Below the pieces are notes generated by a model. The model was not told where the DNA came from. It made no database searches and saw only the letters and a program-made list of their open reading frames with translations. From assembly GCA_900541185.1 (NCBI GenBank), contig UQIQ01000042.1:1-19956 (forward strand): 19,956 nt of DNA, read 5' to 3'. This DNA comes from an uncultured Collinsella sp. (lineage in GTDB: Bacteria; Actinomycetota; Coriobacteriia; Coriobacteriales; Coriobacteriaceae). Below are positions 12,332 to 19,808 of this stretch, in pieces. Position 1 is the stretch's first letter; each line of letters begins with the position of its first letter. The position numbers were made by a program, and so were the translations under genes.

Positions 12332-14042
12332 CGGTGACCTCGCTCACCTGCGCAAAAGCGGGCGAGACGGAAGATGCCAGACGGCGCGAGAGTTCGATGA
12401 CCTGGGGCGGCTCAACGTAGGCATGCTGCATGAGTTCGATGTTCGAGAACAGCTCGTGCGTGCGGCCGCGGTCGAGGATGCGACCGTCGGCCATTACCAC
12501 AATGCGCTCGGCAAAATCCGAGACGACTTCCATATCGTGGCAGACCATGATAACGGCGCAACCACGCTCGGCCATGGTGCGCACCGTTTCCATGACGGTC
12601 ATGCACTCGCGGTAATCAAGGCCGCTCGTGGGCTCGTCGAGCACGACGATCTTGGGCTCAACCACTACGACGGAGGCAAGCGCCACCATTTGTCGCTGGC
12701 CGCGCGAGAGCGAGAAGGGCGCCTCGTCGGCAGGCAGGCCAAAGCGGTCGATGACGAGTTGAGCACGACGCAGAGCCTCGGTACGGTCGATGCCGGCAAG
12801 CTCCAGGCCAAAGGCGACCTCGTCGAGCACGGTGTCCTTGCAGATCTGGCGGTCGGGGTTTTGGAAGAGCGTTGCGACCTCGCGGGCGATACGGCTCGTG
12901 GGGACCGCGGCAGTATCCAGGCCCGTAACGCGCACGCTGCCCGAGGCGGGCTTAAGCAGGCCCGTGAGCAGCTTGGTGAGCGTGGTCTTGCCGGCACCGT
13001 TCTGGCCGACGATGCCCACGAGCTCGCCAGGATAGAGCGTCAGGCTAAGGTCGTGTACGGCGGCGCCGCCATTGGGATAGGCAAACTCAACATGGTCGAA
13101 GGTGAGCACGGGTTCGGCGTCCTTGGCATGAGGACGCAACGACGGTGCATGCGGGGAACCGGTGGGCGCCTGGGCTTCGATGGCCGCGTGTGCGGGGTCG
13201 ACGATGCCCGAAATCAGGCGCTCAGCCTCATCGACATCCAAGCAGGGGGTACCGCTTACCAGGCCATCGGCCTCGAGGCTATTGAAGATACGCGTGACGC
13301 GAGGGCAGTCGACGCCGATGGCACGGAGCTCGTCGGTATGCGCGAAGACCTCGTGTGGCTCGCCCTGCAGCGCAATTTCGCCATGGTTGAGCACGAACAC
13401 GCGGTTGCAGTACTCCGAGAGCAGAGCGACCTTTTGCTCAACGACGACGATGGTGATTCCAAGTACGCGGTTTGCCTCACGCAGCGTCTCGAAGACCAAT
13501 GTGGAGCTGGCGGGGTCGAGTGCCGCGGTGGGCTCGTCGAGAACCAAGACGCGCGGACGCATGGCGAGGATGGCGGCGATGGCTACCTTTTGCTTCTGTC
13601 CGCCCGAGAGGGTTGCGATCTCGCGGTCGCGCAGGTCGCTGATGCCGACGGTCTCGAGCGTTTCGCTCACGCGCTGCTCGATCAGGTCGTGGGGAACGCC
13701 AAAGTTCTCGAGGCCAAAGAGCATCTCGTCCTCGACGACCGAGGCGACCATCTGCGTGTCGATATCCTGCAGCACGCTGCCGACGATCTGTGACACGTCG
13801 GTCAGCGAGACCTCGCAGGTGTCATGGCCGTCAACCATGACGGACCCAAAGAACGCGCCGGTGTAGTGGTGGGGCACGGCACCTGACAGGCAGGCGGCAA
13901 GCGTGGACTTGCCGGCGCCCGAGGGCCCGATGATGCCGATGAAATCTCCCTTGTTCACGCTGAGCGAGATGTGGCTGAGCGCCTGCTCGGTCTGCGTGCC
14001 ATAGGAGAACGAGACATCGTCGACGTTGATGATCGTTTCCAT
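12291..14042 (-). CDS. ECF transporter ATPase, two ABC domains fused
   Basis: A 583-residue protein with two complete ABC cassettes. The first has Walker A GPSGAGKST (39-47), signature LSGGQKQK (145-152) and Walker B VLVLDEPTAALD (from 165). The second has GQNGAGKTT, Q-loop LFQNPDRQI, signature LSRGQRQM and VVLDEPTSGLD. In most ECF systems the two ATPases are separate EcfA1 and EcfA2 proteins; here they are one polypeptide joined by a linker of about 50 residues rich in Ala, Pro and His. All catalytic motifs look intact. AAAGG lies five bases before the ATG. A 212-base gap with two palindromic elements separates it from the S-component gene. Confidence 0.93.
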   Translation of the reverse strand: METIINVDDVSFSYGTQTEQALSHISLSVNKGDFIGIIGPSGAGKSTLAACLSGAVPHHYTGAFFGSVMVDGHDTCEVSLTDVSQIVGSVLQDIDTQMVASVVEDEMLFGLENFGVPHDLIEQRVSETLETVGISDLRDREIATLSGGQKQKVAIAAILAMRPRVLVLDEPTAALDPASSTLVFETLREANRVLGITIVVVEQKVALLSEYCNRVFVLNHGEIALQGEPHEVFAHTDELRAIGVDCPRVTRIFNSLEADGLVSGTPCLDVDEAERLISGIVDPAHAAIEAQAPTGSPHAPSLRPHAKDAEPVLTFDHVEFAYPNGGAAVHDLSLTLYPGELVGIVGQNGAGKTTLTKLLTGLLKPASGSVRVTGLDTAAVPTSRIAREVATLFQNPDRQICKDTVLDEVAFGLELAGIDRTEALRRAQLVIDRFGLPADEAPFSLSRGQRQMVALASVVVVEPKIVVLDEPTSGLDYRECMTVMETVRTMAERGCAVIMVCHDMEVVSDFAERIVVMADGRILDRGRTHELFSNIELMQHAYVEPPQVIELSRRLASSVSPAFAQVSEVTDVVRITKEMVHRG

Positions 14043-14062
14043 GGATACCTTTCATAGTCATC

Positions 14063-14102
14063 GGGGACGTTCTTAAATGACTAGTCGTTTAAGAACGTCC
14101 CC
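14063..14102. repeat. 40-bp near-perfect palindrome
   Basis: GGGGACGTTCTTAAA (14063-14077) and TTTAAGAACGTCCCC (14088-14102) are perfect complements. The ten bases between contain the palindrome GACTAGTC, so only the 14078/14087 pair breaks the symmetry. It sits about 20 bases upstream of the fused ATPase start codon. It looks like a mobile palindromic repeat (REP-like) or an operator. As RNA it would be a very stable hairpin beside the ribosome-binding site. Confidence 0.75.
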
Positions 14103-14147
14103 AAAAGCTAGTTGTTTGGGACAGTCTTTGGTGGTGAAGCACGGAGA

Positions 14148-14248
14148 CGGCTTTACGAGGGGCCCCAGGTTGGCGCGAAAGAGGAGCGAAGCGCACTTGG
14201 GTACGCGAGCGACGAATGAACGCCAAGATGGGGTGGCTCGTAAAGCCG
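14148..14248 (+). repeat. Structured dispersed element, copy A (~100 bp hairpin)
   Basis: Outer stem CGGCTTTACGAG (14148-14159) pairs with CTCGTAAAGCCG (14237-14248). A middle stem CCCCA (14163-14167) pairs with TGGGG (14229-14233), and an inner stem TTGGCG (14170-14175) with CGCCAA (14221-14226). The middle and inner stems are separated by a GG/GA internal loop. The 47-base core around 14176-14222 matches copy B at 19833-19879 (opposite strand) at 41 positions. It lies between the S-component stop and the ATPase gene, inside the operon. Confidence 0.75.
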
Positions 14249-14254
14249 AGCAGG

Positions 14255-14827
14255 TTAGTTGAGCTTCAGGGCCTTCTGGATGGGCAGATAGAGAGCGCCG
14301 ACCAGAATGGCGTTAAACACGGCGGTCATGGCGACGACGGGCAGCATGGCAGCGGCGAGCTCGCCCACCACGCCGAGCATGGCCATCTTGATGACCATGA
14401 AGATGACGCCCGAGACAAAGGTGGTCACGAAGGTTGCGACGATGGCGACGGCAGGCTTGACCTGACCGTTCTTGCTGGCGGCGTTGACGATGCCGGCCAT
14501 GAGCATGGCGGCGATGCCCTCGGCGGCAAAATCGACGAACGGCGAAGTGGTGGTGATCTGGATCACGGCCGCCGAGATGAGGCCGATAACGAGCGCCTGA
14601 CCGATGTTGGGGCGCACGACCAGGATAGTGAGGCAGAAGGCCGAGATAATGAACTCGGGGCTGATCATGCCGCCCGAGATGCCGGAGATAGCCTTGCCGA
14701 CGGTGAAGTTGAGGATGAAGCCGGCGGCAAGCAGGATGGCGAGCAAGACGAGGGCACCGATGTCGAGTTTGCCGCGGTCGGCGGTCTGGACGGTGCGGGG
14801 CTGGGCGGTGGTGGTGTTCTGAGACAT
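14255..14827 (-). CDS. ECF transporter S component, probably tryptophan-specific
   Basis: A 190-residue hydrophobic protein with about five to six membrane segments. The first is ALVLLAILLAAGFILNFTVG. Later come GGMISPEFIISAFCLTILVV, IGQALVIGLISAAVIQITTT and a last hydrophobic region near AMLPVVAMTAVFNAILVGAL. Size and layout fit ECF substrate-binding proteins, and the GMxxPEF region resembles TrpP-type tryptophan transporters. The substrate assignment rests mainly on the upstream leader peptide with three Trp codons. The ATG at 14827 is chosen for AAAGGA eight bases upstream; a TTG at 14857 would add ten residues. It forms one operon with the fused ATPase and the T protein. Confidence 0.85.
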   Translation of the reverse strand: MSQNTTTAQPRTVQTADRGKLDIGALVLLAILLAAGFILNFTVGKAISGISGGMISPEFIISAFCLTILVVRPNIGQALVIGLISAAVIQITTTSPFVDFAAEGIAAMLMAGIVNAASKNGQVKPAVAIVATFVTTFVSGVIFMVIKMAMLGVVGELAAAMLPVVAMTAVFNAILVGALYLPIQKALKLN

Positions 14828-14872
14828 GGTGAAAATCCTTTCGGAATGGGAGTGCAAGAGAAAAGCGGAGGC

Positions 14873-15002
14873 GCGTGATGCGAATGCGATCGGGCTCGAG
14901 ATAGAAAAAGGCCCCCGGTCGAAACCGGAGGCCTTTCAATCACCTAGAGCGCAAAAACAGGCGTGAGGGACTCACTGTCGACCGATCGTATTCGCATCAC
15001 GC
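14873..15002 (-). promoter_or_regulatory. Long inverted repeat enclosing the Trp attenuator
   Basis: The 21 bases at 14873-14893 and 14982-15002 are inverted copies differing at one position. In the RNA they would form a 20-base-pair stem that starts right after the Trp codons and closes beyond the terminator. Inside it lie the terminator and a segment TCACGCC (14966-14960), which can also pair with GGCGTGA (15003-14997) next to the Trp codons. This gives the leader more alternative folds than a simple attenuator. Confidence 0.65.
14907..14936 (-). terminator. Intrinsic terminator of the Trp attenuator
   Basis: On the minus strand AAAGGCCTCCGGT, a TTCG tetraloop and ACCGGGGGCCTTT form a 13-position stem (one T-G), followed by TTC. 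It lies between the leader peptide and the S-component gene. TCGACCG across its loop and 3' arm (14922-14916) is a perfect complement of CGGTCGA near the end of the leader reading frame (14984-14978), so the two pairings exclude each other. Confidence 0.88.
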
Positions 15003-15040
15003 CACCACCAGTTGTTGAGAGACTTCATCGTGTTCTTCAT
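14972..15040 (-). CDS. Trp-rich leader peptide controlling the ECF transporter
   Basis: A 22-residue reading frame starts at ATG 15040, eight bases after AAAGGAG. It reads MKNTMKSLNN, then three consecutive Trp codons (residues 11-13, bases 15010-15002), then RDANTIGRQ and a stop. A terminator follows 36 bases later, before the transporter genes. This is the layout of ribosome-mediated attenuation. With little Trp-tRNA the ribosome stalls at codons 11-13, leaving CGGTCGA (14984-14978) free to break the terminator. With ample Trp it runs to the stop codon and covers that segment. The sequence features are observed; the mechanism is inferred. Confidence 0.88.
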   Translation of the reverse strand: MKNTMKSLNNWWWRDANTIGRQ

Positions 15041-15098
15041 GTTGGTGGCTCCTTTCGTGATGCCGTGGCGCGGTCGCGCCTAGTTGCTGTTGCGCTGC

Positions 15099-15148
15099 AC
15101 TATAGCACAGCAAAGTGTGTGCGGGGAAATCTTTTTTGAAAAGATTTC
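15099..15148 (-). promoter_or_regulatory. Promoter of the transporter operon with overlapping 23-bp palindrome
   Basis: On the minus strand TGCTATAGT is an extended -10 (TATAGT at 15104-15099). The -35 position, near TTCCCC, matches consensus poorly. GAAATCTTTT-TTG-AAAAGATTTC (15126-15148), a perfect ten-base inverted repeat, overlaps the -35 side. This is the arrangement of a regulator site that activates or blocks a weak promoter. Confidence 0.5.
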
Positions 15149-15178
15149 AGGCGGGTTTCCCGCCGGTCAAAAGAGCGG

Positions 15179-15219
15179 GCTGAGCGGGCGTGGTGACTCA
15201 TGTGCCGCGCCCGCTCAGC
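15179..15219 (-). terminator. Intrinsic terminator of the C69 dipeptidase gene
   Basis: GCTGAGCGGGCG (minus strand, 15219-15208) pairs perfectly with CGCCCGCTCAGC (15190-15179) over 12 bases. CTCTTTT follows on the minus strand, just after the gene's stop at 15227. Confidence 0.82.
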
Positions 15220-15226
15220 TAGGACG

Positions 15227-17202
15227 TTACTCCTTATTGCGACGGTAGAGGAAGTAACCGCCCGCGGAGATGACGGCAACGCCAGCGATGGCGAATGCGG
15301 CCACCATGCGGCCATCAAAACGATCGCCAGTGGTGGGCAGGCCGCCCTTGGTGTTCGTCTTGTTAGTGGTTACCGTGGTCGTGGTGTTGGACTTGCCAGG
15401 CTTCTCAGGCTTGGCGGCCGGCTGCTCGGGCTTAGCGGGCTGCTCGGGAGTGCCAGGCTGCTCAGGAGTGCCAGGCTGCTCAGGAGTGCCGGGCTGATCC
15501 GGGGTGATCGGATCGGTGGCAAGAGCGTCCTTGGCGTAGGTGATGGACACCTTGAGGCCGTTGGTCTCGGTGTCCAGGTCGCTCGGGGTGAAGGGCTGGT
15601 CGAAGTTTTCGGCCTTCTGATAGGCGCGCATCTCCTGGAGCAGTGCCTTGCACTTCTTGTAGGTGTTCTCGGTAGCAGCCTTGCCGGCCTTGTTGGCCAG
15701 GGCAGTGCGGCCCTCGGTGGTCGTCTCGGCCAGCATGGCGGCGTCAACTTCCTTGTTTTGCTCGATGAGCTCGTTCTGGAGCGCATCGAGGTAGGCGCGG
15801 ACGCTGGTGGCGAATTGTGCGCGGTTCGCGAAGCAAAGCGAGTTGATGTCCATCAGGACGTAGTTAATGGAGTTCTCGGGCTCCTCGTTGTTCACGATGT
15901 CCGTCTCGCTGCAGTGACCATAATCAACGGTCTGGTCGCTGAAGTAGGGGCTGACTTCGGTCATCAGAGCGGAGTATAGCGGGATAGCGACGGAGAACTC
16001 GGCGCAGGAGAGCATCTCCCACTGGATGGTTGCAACCTCGGGGTCATAGCCCTTTCGAATCTGGAAGAGGTTGGCCTCGGCGTTGCGGTCGGAACCGATG
16101 CTGCTGACACCGTCAGTATTGGCATTAAGGCCGGGGACTTTTTCACCGCGGTTGCCGAAGGCGCGAATCAGCTCAAACGTGTTCCAGTCGGACTTGCTGG
16201 GCTGGAAGAACAGCGGCTGCATCTCATGAACCATGGCACCGAGCGTGACGTCATTCTTGTCCTTGTCCTTGACGATCTCGTAGTCGGTGCCCTCGGTCAG
16301 CGGAGCCATAAAGTAGTCGCGGCCCTGGATATAACGCGCCCAAGAGCCCATGCCCGTATTGTTGATAGATGCACCGTAGGTCTGGGCAACATCGAACTGT
16401 CCGTCTTCAAAGTACTTGGCGAAGCCCTTCTCTTCGGGCATAGTCTTGATCCCCTCAGAGTGGAGGCAGTTCTCAGAATCGTCAAGATTGACCTTGAAAT
16501 TGAGGTTACTAATGTTGGGGTTGACCGAAGCGACGTCGTCGGTCAGCTTCATAGCGATCCACTGGTGGCCGGAAAGCGCGGCGAACAGCCAAGTCTCGGT
16601 GTTGTCGGCGATGACAATCTGGTCGTTGGAGCAGACGCCCTGCTCGTCAATCAGACTGCCGATAAGCTCGACGCCCTCGCGGGCCGTTGCGCTCTCGCCC
16701 AAGATGACGCCCGCGTAGCTGTACTCGCCGATGCCGGTATTTTGACCTCGGGATTTGCTTTGTGGGCATGCTTGGTCGTGGGATCCGCTGCCTTGGCATC
16801 GTCGTTGTAGGAGGTGCTCAGTGTTGCGGAGCAGGAGACGCCCTTCTCATTGATGCCGGCCTCGGAGTAGGCATCCCAGCGTCCGTCCCACTCAGCAGGA
16901 TGGTCGCGCACGTAGCTGTAACGATACGTAGTCTTGGTCGAGGTGTAGGAGAATCCGGACTCGTCCGAGCTGTAGGTATGACCAGGGCCATAAGAGGGCT
17001 CGATGCCATAGTGTTTGAGGTAACGAGTGCCAATGTCCTCGGTGCGGCCATAGTACGTGTTACCGTCGGCCGTAAGGTTCTTGCCCATGTACATCTGCGT
17101 GCAGGCGAGCGCAGATGTCGGCATGGACATGATGGTTGCAGCTCCAAAGGCGAGGCCTATGCCTAGCTTCTTGAGCGCGTTGACGGGGTGAGTTTTCCTC
17201 AT
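15227..17202 (-). pseudogene. LPXTG-anchored C69-family dipeptidase, frameshifted
   Basis: Two overlapping frames together make a full surface dipeptidase of about 658 residues. The first (from ATG 17202, GGGAGG upstream) has a signal peptide ending SALA and Cys34, the N-terminal nucleophile of family C69, in ALACTQMYMGKN. It then has GNTYYGRTEDIG and KGVSCSATLS. The frame fails at a T-run at 16740-16743 after NPEVK. One base later it resumes as TGIGEYSYAGVILGESATA and continues through the rest of the catalytic domain. The C-terminus has PGTPEQ repeats, LPTTG, a membrane helix and RRNKE, a sortase signal. One missing base in AAAA (minus strand) explains everything, e.g. AAA AAT for Lys-Asn. 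It may be a real inactivating mutation, a slippery phase-variable tract or an assembly error. Confidence 0.85.
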
Positions 17203-17221
17203 TTTCCCTCCCAGCGTGCGA

Positions 17222-17245
17222 AAGCCCTCTGTCGCCAGAGGGCTT
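17222..17245. promoter_or_regulatory. Hairpin in the 5' leader of the dipeptidase gene
   Basis: AAGCCCTCT (17222-17230) pairs with AGAGGGCTT (17237-17245) around GTCGCC, 20 bases before the start codon at 17202. On the minus strand only a short T-run follows, so it may be an attenuator, a leader stabiliser or a weak terminator of upstream transcription. The AT-rich stretch from 17246 to 17437 has no gene. It holds AATAAAGAC twice (17251-17259, 17375-17383) and presumably the promoter. Confidence 0.45.
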
Positions 17246-17437
17246 CAGCCAATAAAGACACCTCATTAGCGTAACGAACTGGAAACAATATTCATCTATG
17301 AAAAAAACTTACTCGATAAGCGTGATGAAATATGCGATGAGCGGTTAATTGTACTCAGTTTGTAGCTTTACTTTAATAAAGACGCCCTGTAATTACTGTA
17401 GCCGAATAAAGTAGCCGGGAATGCCCGAAATGAAAAT

Positions 17438-17472
17438 CCCCCGCTGTTTGGCAAATGCATAAACGGCAGGGG
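17438..17472 (-). terminator. Intrinsic terminator after the 30-residue membrane peptide
   Basis: On the minus strand CCCCTGCCGTTT (17472-17461) pairs with AAACAGCGGGGG (17449-17438) at 11 of 12 positions (one T-G, one mismatch). It is followed by ATTTTC. Confidence 0.7.
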
Positions 17473-17508
17473 AGACGATAATTGGATGAATATCATGCCA
17501 ATGTGGAA

Positions 17509-17601
17509 TTACTTCTTCCGGCGGTGGATCACGTTGATCGCATAGCCGACGAGCATGGCCAAAACGATGATGATGAAGCCGAGCAGGGGATTGTCGTTCA
17601 T
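17509..17601 (-). CDS. 30-residue single-helix membrane peptide
   Basis: The frame starts MNDNPLL, continues as the hydrophobic helix GFIIIVLAMLVGYAINVI and ends in HRRKK, a positive-inside tail. AGGAGG lies five bases before the ATG, better than at most genes here. The stop codon of the upstream lipid kinase (17611) overlaps that site, so the two are translationally coupled. An intrinsic terminator follows 37 bases later, completing a convincing gene unit. It may be a small partner of the lipid kinase at the membrane. No family recognised. Confidence 0.75.
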   Translation of the reverse strand: MNDNPLLGFIIIVLAMLVGYAINVIHRRKK

Positions 17602-17610
17602 GGGGTCCTC

Positions 17611-18528
17611 CTATTTTCCGAGCGGGGAGAATTCGTCGACGATGAGGTCGAGGCATTGCGGAAGCGCGCGGGCTCCAAAGACGCCCGAATTGCTGGAGAT
17701 AATCTCGCCATCGAACTGCATGCCCAGTGACGGGGTGCAGATGATCTTGGCTTCCTTGGTCTGGATGATCTTGAACTGCGGGCGCCCGAGTACCTTGCCG
17801 GCGGGGTCAAGCGCAGCGGTGATCACGGTAGGCAGCAGCTGCACGGTGCGCACGGGTTCGATGACTGCAATGTCGACCATGCCATCGTTCATGCGGCAGT
17901 CGGGGAACAGGTTGATGTCGTTTTGGATGACCGAGGTGTTGCCGGCCATGCAGCAAATGCCGTCGAGCTCCTCGACAATGCCGTCATGCTCAATGGTAAA
18001 GTGCGCTACCGTAGGGTTGGGCGTGGCGAGTGCAGAGAGGAAGTAGGCGATCTCGCCGATGTCGTTTTTGGTGGGGGCGGCCTTCATCATGATCTCGGCG
18101 TCGAAGCCCGAGCCGGCGATGATGATAAAGCCGTGGCGCTTCTCGTTGCCGTCCTCGTCGAGCCAAAAGAGCTCGCCCATGTCGACTTTGACCGTGCGAC
18201 CGGCGCGGCAAGCCTTGGCAAGCGCCGCTGCCTCGGGGGCATTGCCGATGTTGTTGAAGAACAGGCAGGCCGTACCGGAGGGGAAGACGAGCGTGGGGAC
18301 ACCACATCCGCGCATCTGATCGAGCACGTTGGAGACGGTGCCGTCGCCGCCCGAAACGACCACGCGGTCAAACTCGCGCACGTCTGCCACGGCGTCCTCG
18401 GGCTCCATGCCATCGCCGATAAAACGCATCACGACCTCGTCGCCGCCCTGCGCGAGGGCGTGCGTAAATGCGTAGATTTCATCTGAGCTGGGGCCCGATG
18501 CCGGGTTGTGGATGATAAGGCAGCGCAT
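17611..18528 (-). CDS. Diacylglycerol/lipid kinase family protein (DagK/YegS-like)
   Basis: A 305-residue lipid kinase. It shows the N-terminal LIIHNPASGPSS and the nucleotide-binding VVVSGGDGTVSNVL (57-70, with GGDGT). Later come LVFPSGTACLFFNN and GFIIIAGSGFDAEIM, and near the end MQFDGEIISS, as in the family. Members phosphorylate diacylglycerol or related lipids, recycling them into phospholipid synthesis. The catalytic motifs look intact; the lipid substrate cannot be told. The ATG at 18528 has only a weak site (GGGAAC). Divergent from rnd. Confidence 0.9.
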   Translation of the reverse strand: MRCLIIHNPASGPSSDEIYAFTHALAQGGDEVVMRFIGDGMEPEDAVADVREFDRVVVSGGDGTVSNVLDQMRGCGVPTLVFPSGTACLFFNNIGNAPEAAALAKACRAGRTVKVDMGELFWLDEDGNEKRHGFIIIAGSGFDAEIMMKAAPTKNDIGEIAYFLSALATPNPTVAHFTIEHDGIVEELDGICCMAGNTSVIQNDINLFPDCRMNDGMVDIAVIEPVRTVQLLPTVITAALDPAGKVLGRPQFKIIQTKEAKIICTPSLGMQFDGEIISSNSGVFGARALPQCLDLIVDEFSPLGK

Positions 18529-18556
18529 ACTTACGTTCCCGTTCTGTGACTAACCG

Positions 18557-18562
18557 AGTATA
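18557..18562 (-). promoter_or_regulatory. Candidate -10 box for the lipid kinase gene
   Basis: TATACT on the minus strand, 29 bases before the ATG at 18528, in the divergent gap with rnd. No good -35 is visible. Confidence 0.35.
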
Positions 18563-18626
18563 GTTGTAAGGCAATGCCGATATCCTACCCGTGTTTTTCG
18601 GGCCTAACCTTATTCGATGGGTTGAT

Positions 18627-19760
18627 ATGTACATTTCCACACATCAGGCTCTACTCGACTTTTGCCAGCGCGCCCGTGAGTTCGACGCGATTGCCGTCGA
18701 TACCGAGTTTTTGCGCGAGCGCACGTTCCACCCGCGCCTGTGCTTGGTCCAGATTGCCACCCCTGCCGAGAGCGTCGCGGTCGATCCTCTGGTGATCGAC
18801 GACCTATCGCCGCTGGCCGAGCTTATGGGCGATGAGAGCGTGACCAAGGTGTTTCACGCTTGCTCGCAGGATATGGAGGTTATGCTCCATACCGTGGGCG
18901 TGCTGCCGCGTCCCATTTTTGACACGCAGGTGGCCGCCGCCTTTTTGGGCGAGCGCCAGCAGATTTCCTACGGCGCGCTCGTGCAGACGTTTTGCGGCGT
19001 CTCATTGCCCAAGACCGAGTCGCTTACCGATTGGTCGCGCCGCCCGCTGACCGATAAGCAGATCGAGTACGCGATCGATGACGTCAAGTACCTGATCGTT
19101 GCCTATACCGAGATGATGAGTCGCCTGCGCGAGCTGGGCCGGGTGGACTGGGTGCTCGACGAGTTGCGTCCGCTGGCCGACGAGTCGCACTATCGCGCCG
19201 ATCGTCACGAGGCATTCCGCAAGGTCAAGCGCATCAACTCCTGCAGCCGCCATCAGCTGGGCATTGCGCGCGAGCTTGCCGCTTGGCGCGAGGACCGCGC
19301 CGAGCGCCGCAACATCCCACGCAAGTGGGTCATGTCCGACGATACGCTGCTGGCCCTGGTTAAACGTAATCCCGTTCGTGTTGAGGAGTTCCGCAGCATT
19401 CGCGGTACCGACCAGCTGGGGGAGCGCGACGTGGACGGCGCGCTCATGGCCATTAAGCGCGGTGCGAGCTGCCCACACGATCGCCTACCGCTCATGGTGC
19501 GCGGGCACCGTCAGATTTCGCCGGAGTTGGAGAGCGTGACGGACCTGATGTATGCGCTCATTCGCCTGGTTGCCGAGCGCTCGGGCGTGGCGACCTCGGT
19601 CATTGCCTCGCGCGATGACCTGGCCGACTATATTGAGCATCCCGAGCAGAGCCCCCTGCGCGAAGGCTGGCGCTTTGAGCTCGTGGGCTCGCGCCTGGAC
19701 GATTTGCTCTCGGGCAATATGGGACTCACCGTGAAGGACGGAAAGATTGAGTTGTTATAG
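18627..19760 (+). CDS. rnd: Ribonuclease D (3'-5' exoribonuclease)
   Basis: A 377-residue RNase D of usual length. The DEDDy exonuclease residues are all visible: VDTEF (Asp25, Glu27), FHACSQDMEVM (Asp82) and YAIDD (Tyr148, Asp152). An HRDC-type helical region follows (RHQLGIARELAAWREDRAER, then NIPRKWVMSDDTLLALVKRN) and a further C-terminal helical domain. RNase D trims tRNA and other stable-RNA 3' ends. ATG 18627 is preferred over a GTG at 18591 because the exonuclease fold begins directly after it and GGG lies six bases upstream. Confidence 0.93.
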   Translation: MYISTHQALLDFCQRAREFDAIAVDTEFLRERTFHPRLCLVQIATPAESVAVDPLVIDDLSPLAELMGDESVTKVFHACSQDMEVMLHTVGVLPRPIFDTQVAAAFLGERQQISYGALVQTFCGVSLPKTESLTDWSRRPLTDKQIEYAIDDVKYLIVAYTEMMSRLRELGRVDWVLDELRPLADESHYRADRHEAFRKVKRINSCSRHQLGIARELAAWREDRAERRNIPRKWVMSDDTLLALVKRNPVRVEEFRSIRGTDQLGERDVDGALMAIKRGASCPHDRLPLMVRGHRQISPELESVTDLMYALIRLVAERSGVATSVIASRDDLADYIEHPEQSPLREGWRFELVGSRLDDLLSGNMGLTVKDGKIELL

Positions 19761-19767
19761 GTATATG

Positions 19768-19795
19768 GTTACGCGGTTTTACCAAACCGCGTAAC
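19768..19795 (+). terminator. Hairpin after rnd, likely terminator
   Basis: GTTACGCGGTTT, loop TACC, AAACCGCGTAAC: a perfect 12-base-pair stem eight bases after the rnd stop. No T-run follows, so it may stabilise the 3' end rather than terminate. Confidence 0.55.
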
Positions 19796-19808
19796 AGCTC
19801 GACGCTGC

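Noticed and set aside
12285..13793. 502-residue plus-strand open frame
   Set aside because: Antisense to the double ABC ATPase, whose Walker and signature motifs fix the real strand.
14216..14878. 220-residue plus-strand open frame rich in Asp, Gly and His
   Set aside because: Antisense shadow of the membrane S component; its composition is the complement of hydrophobic codons.
15429..15491. Tandem repeats that could suggest a CRISPR or minisatellite
   Set aside because: They encode the PGTPEQ wall-spanning repeats of the LPXTG protein. No spacers or cas genes are present.
17393..17656. 87-residue minus-strand frame across the small membrane peptide
   Set aside because: It runs out of frame over the end of the lipid kinase gene and the 30-residue peptide and through the terminator. 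No start site or domain supports it.
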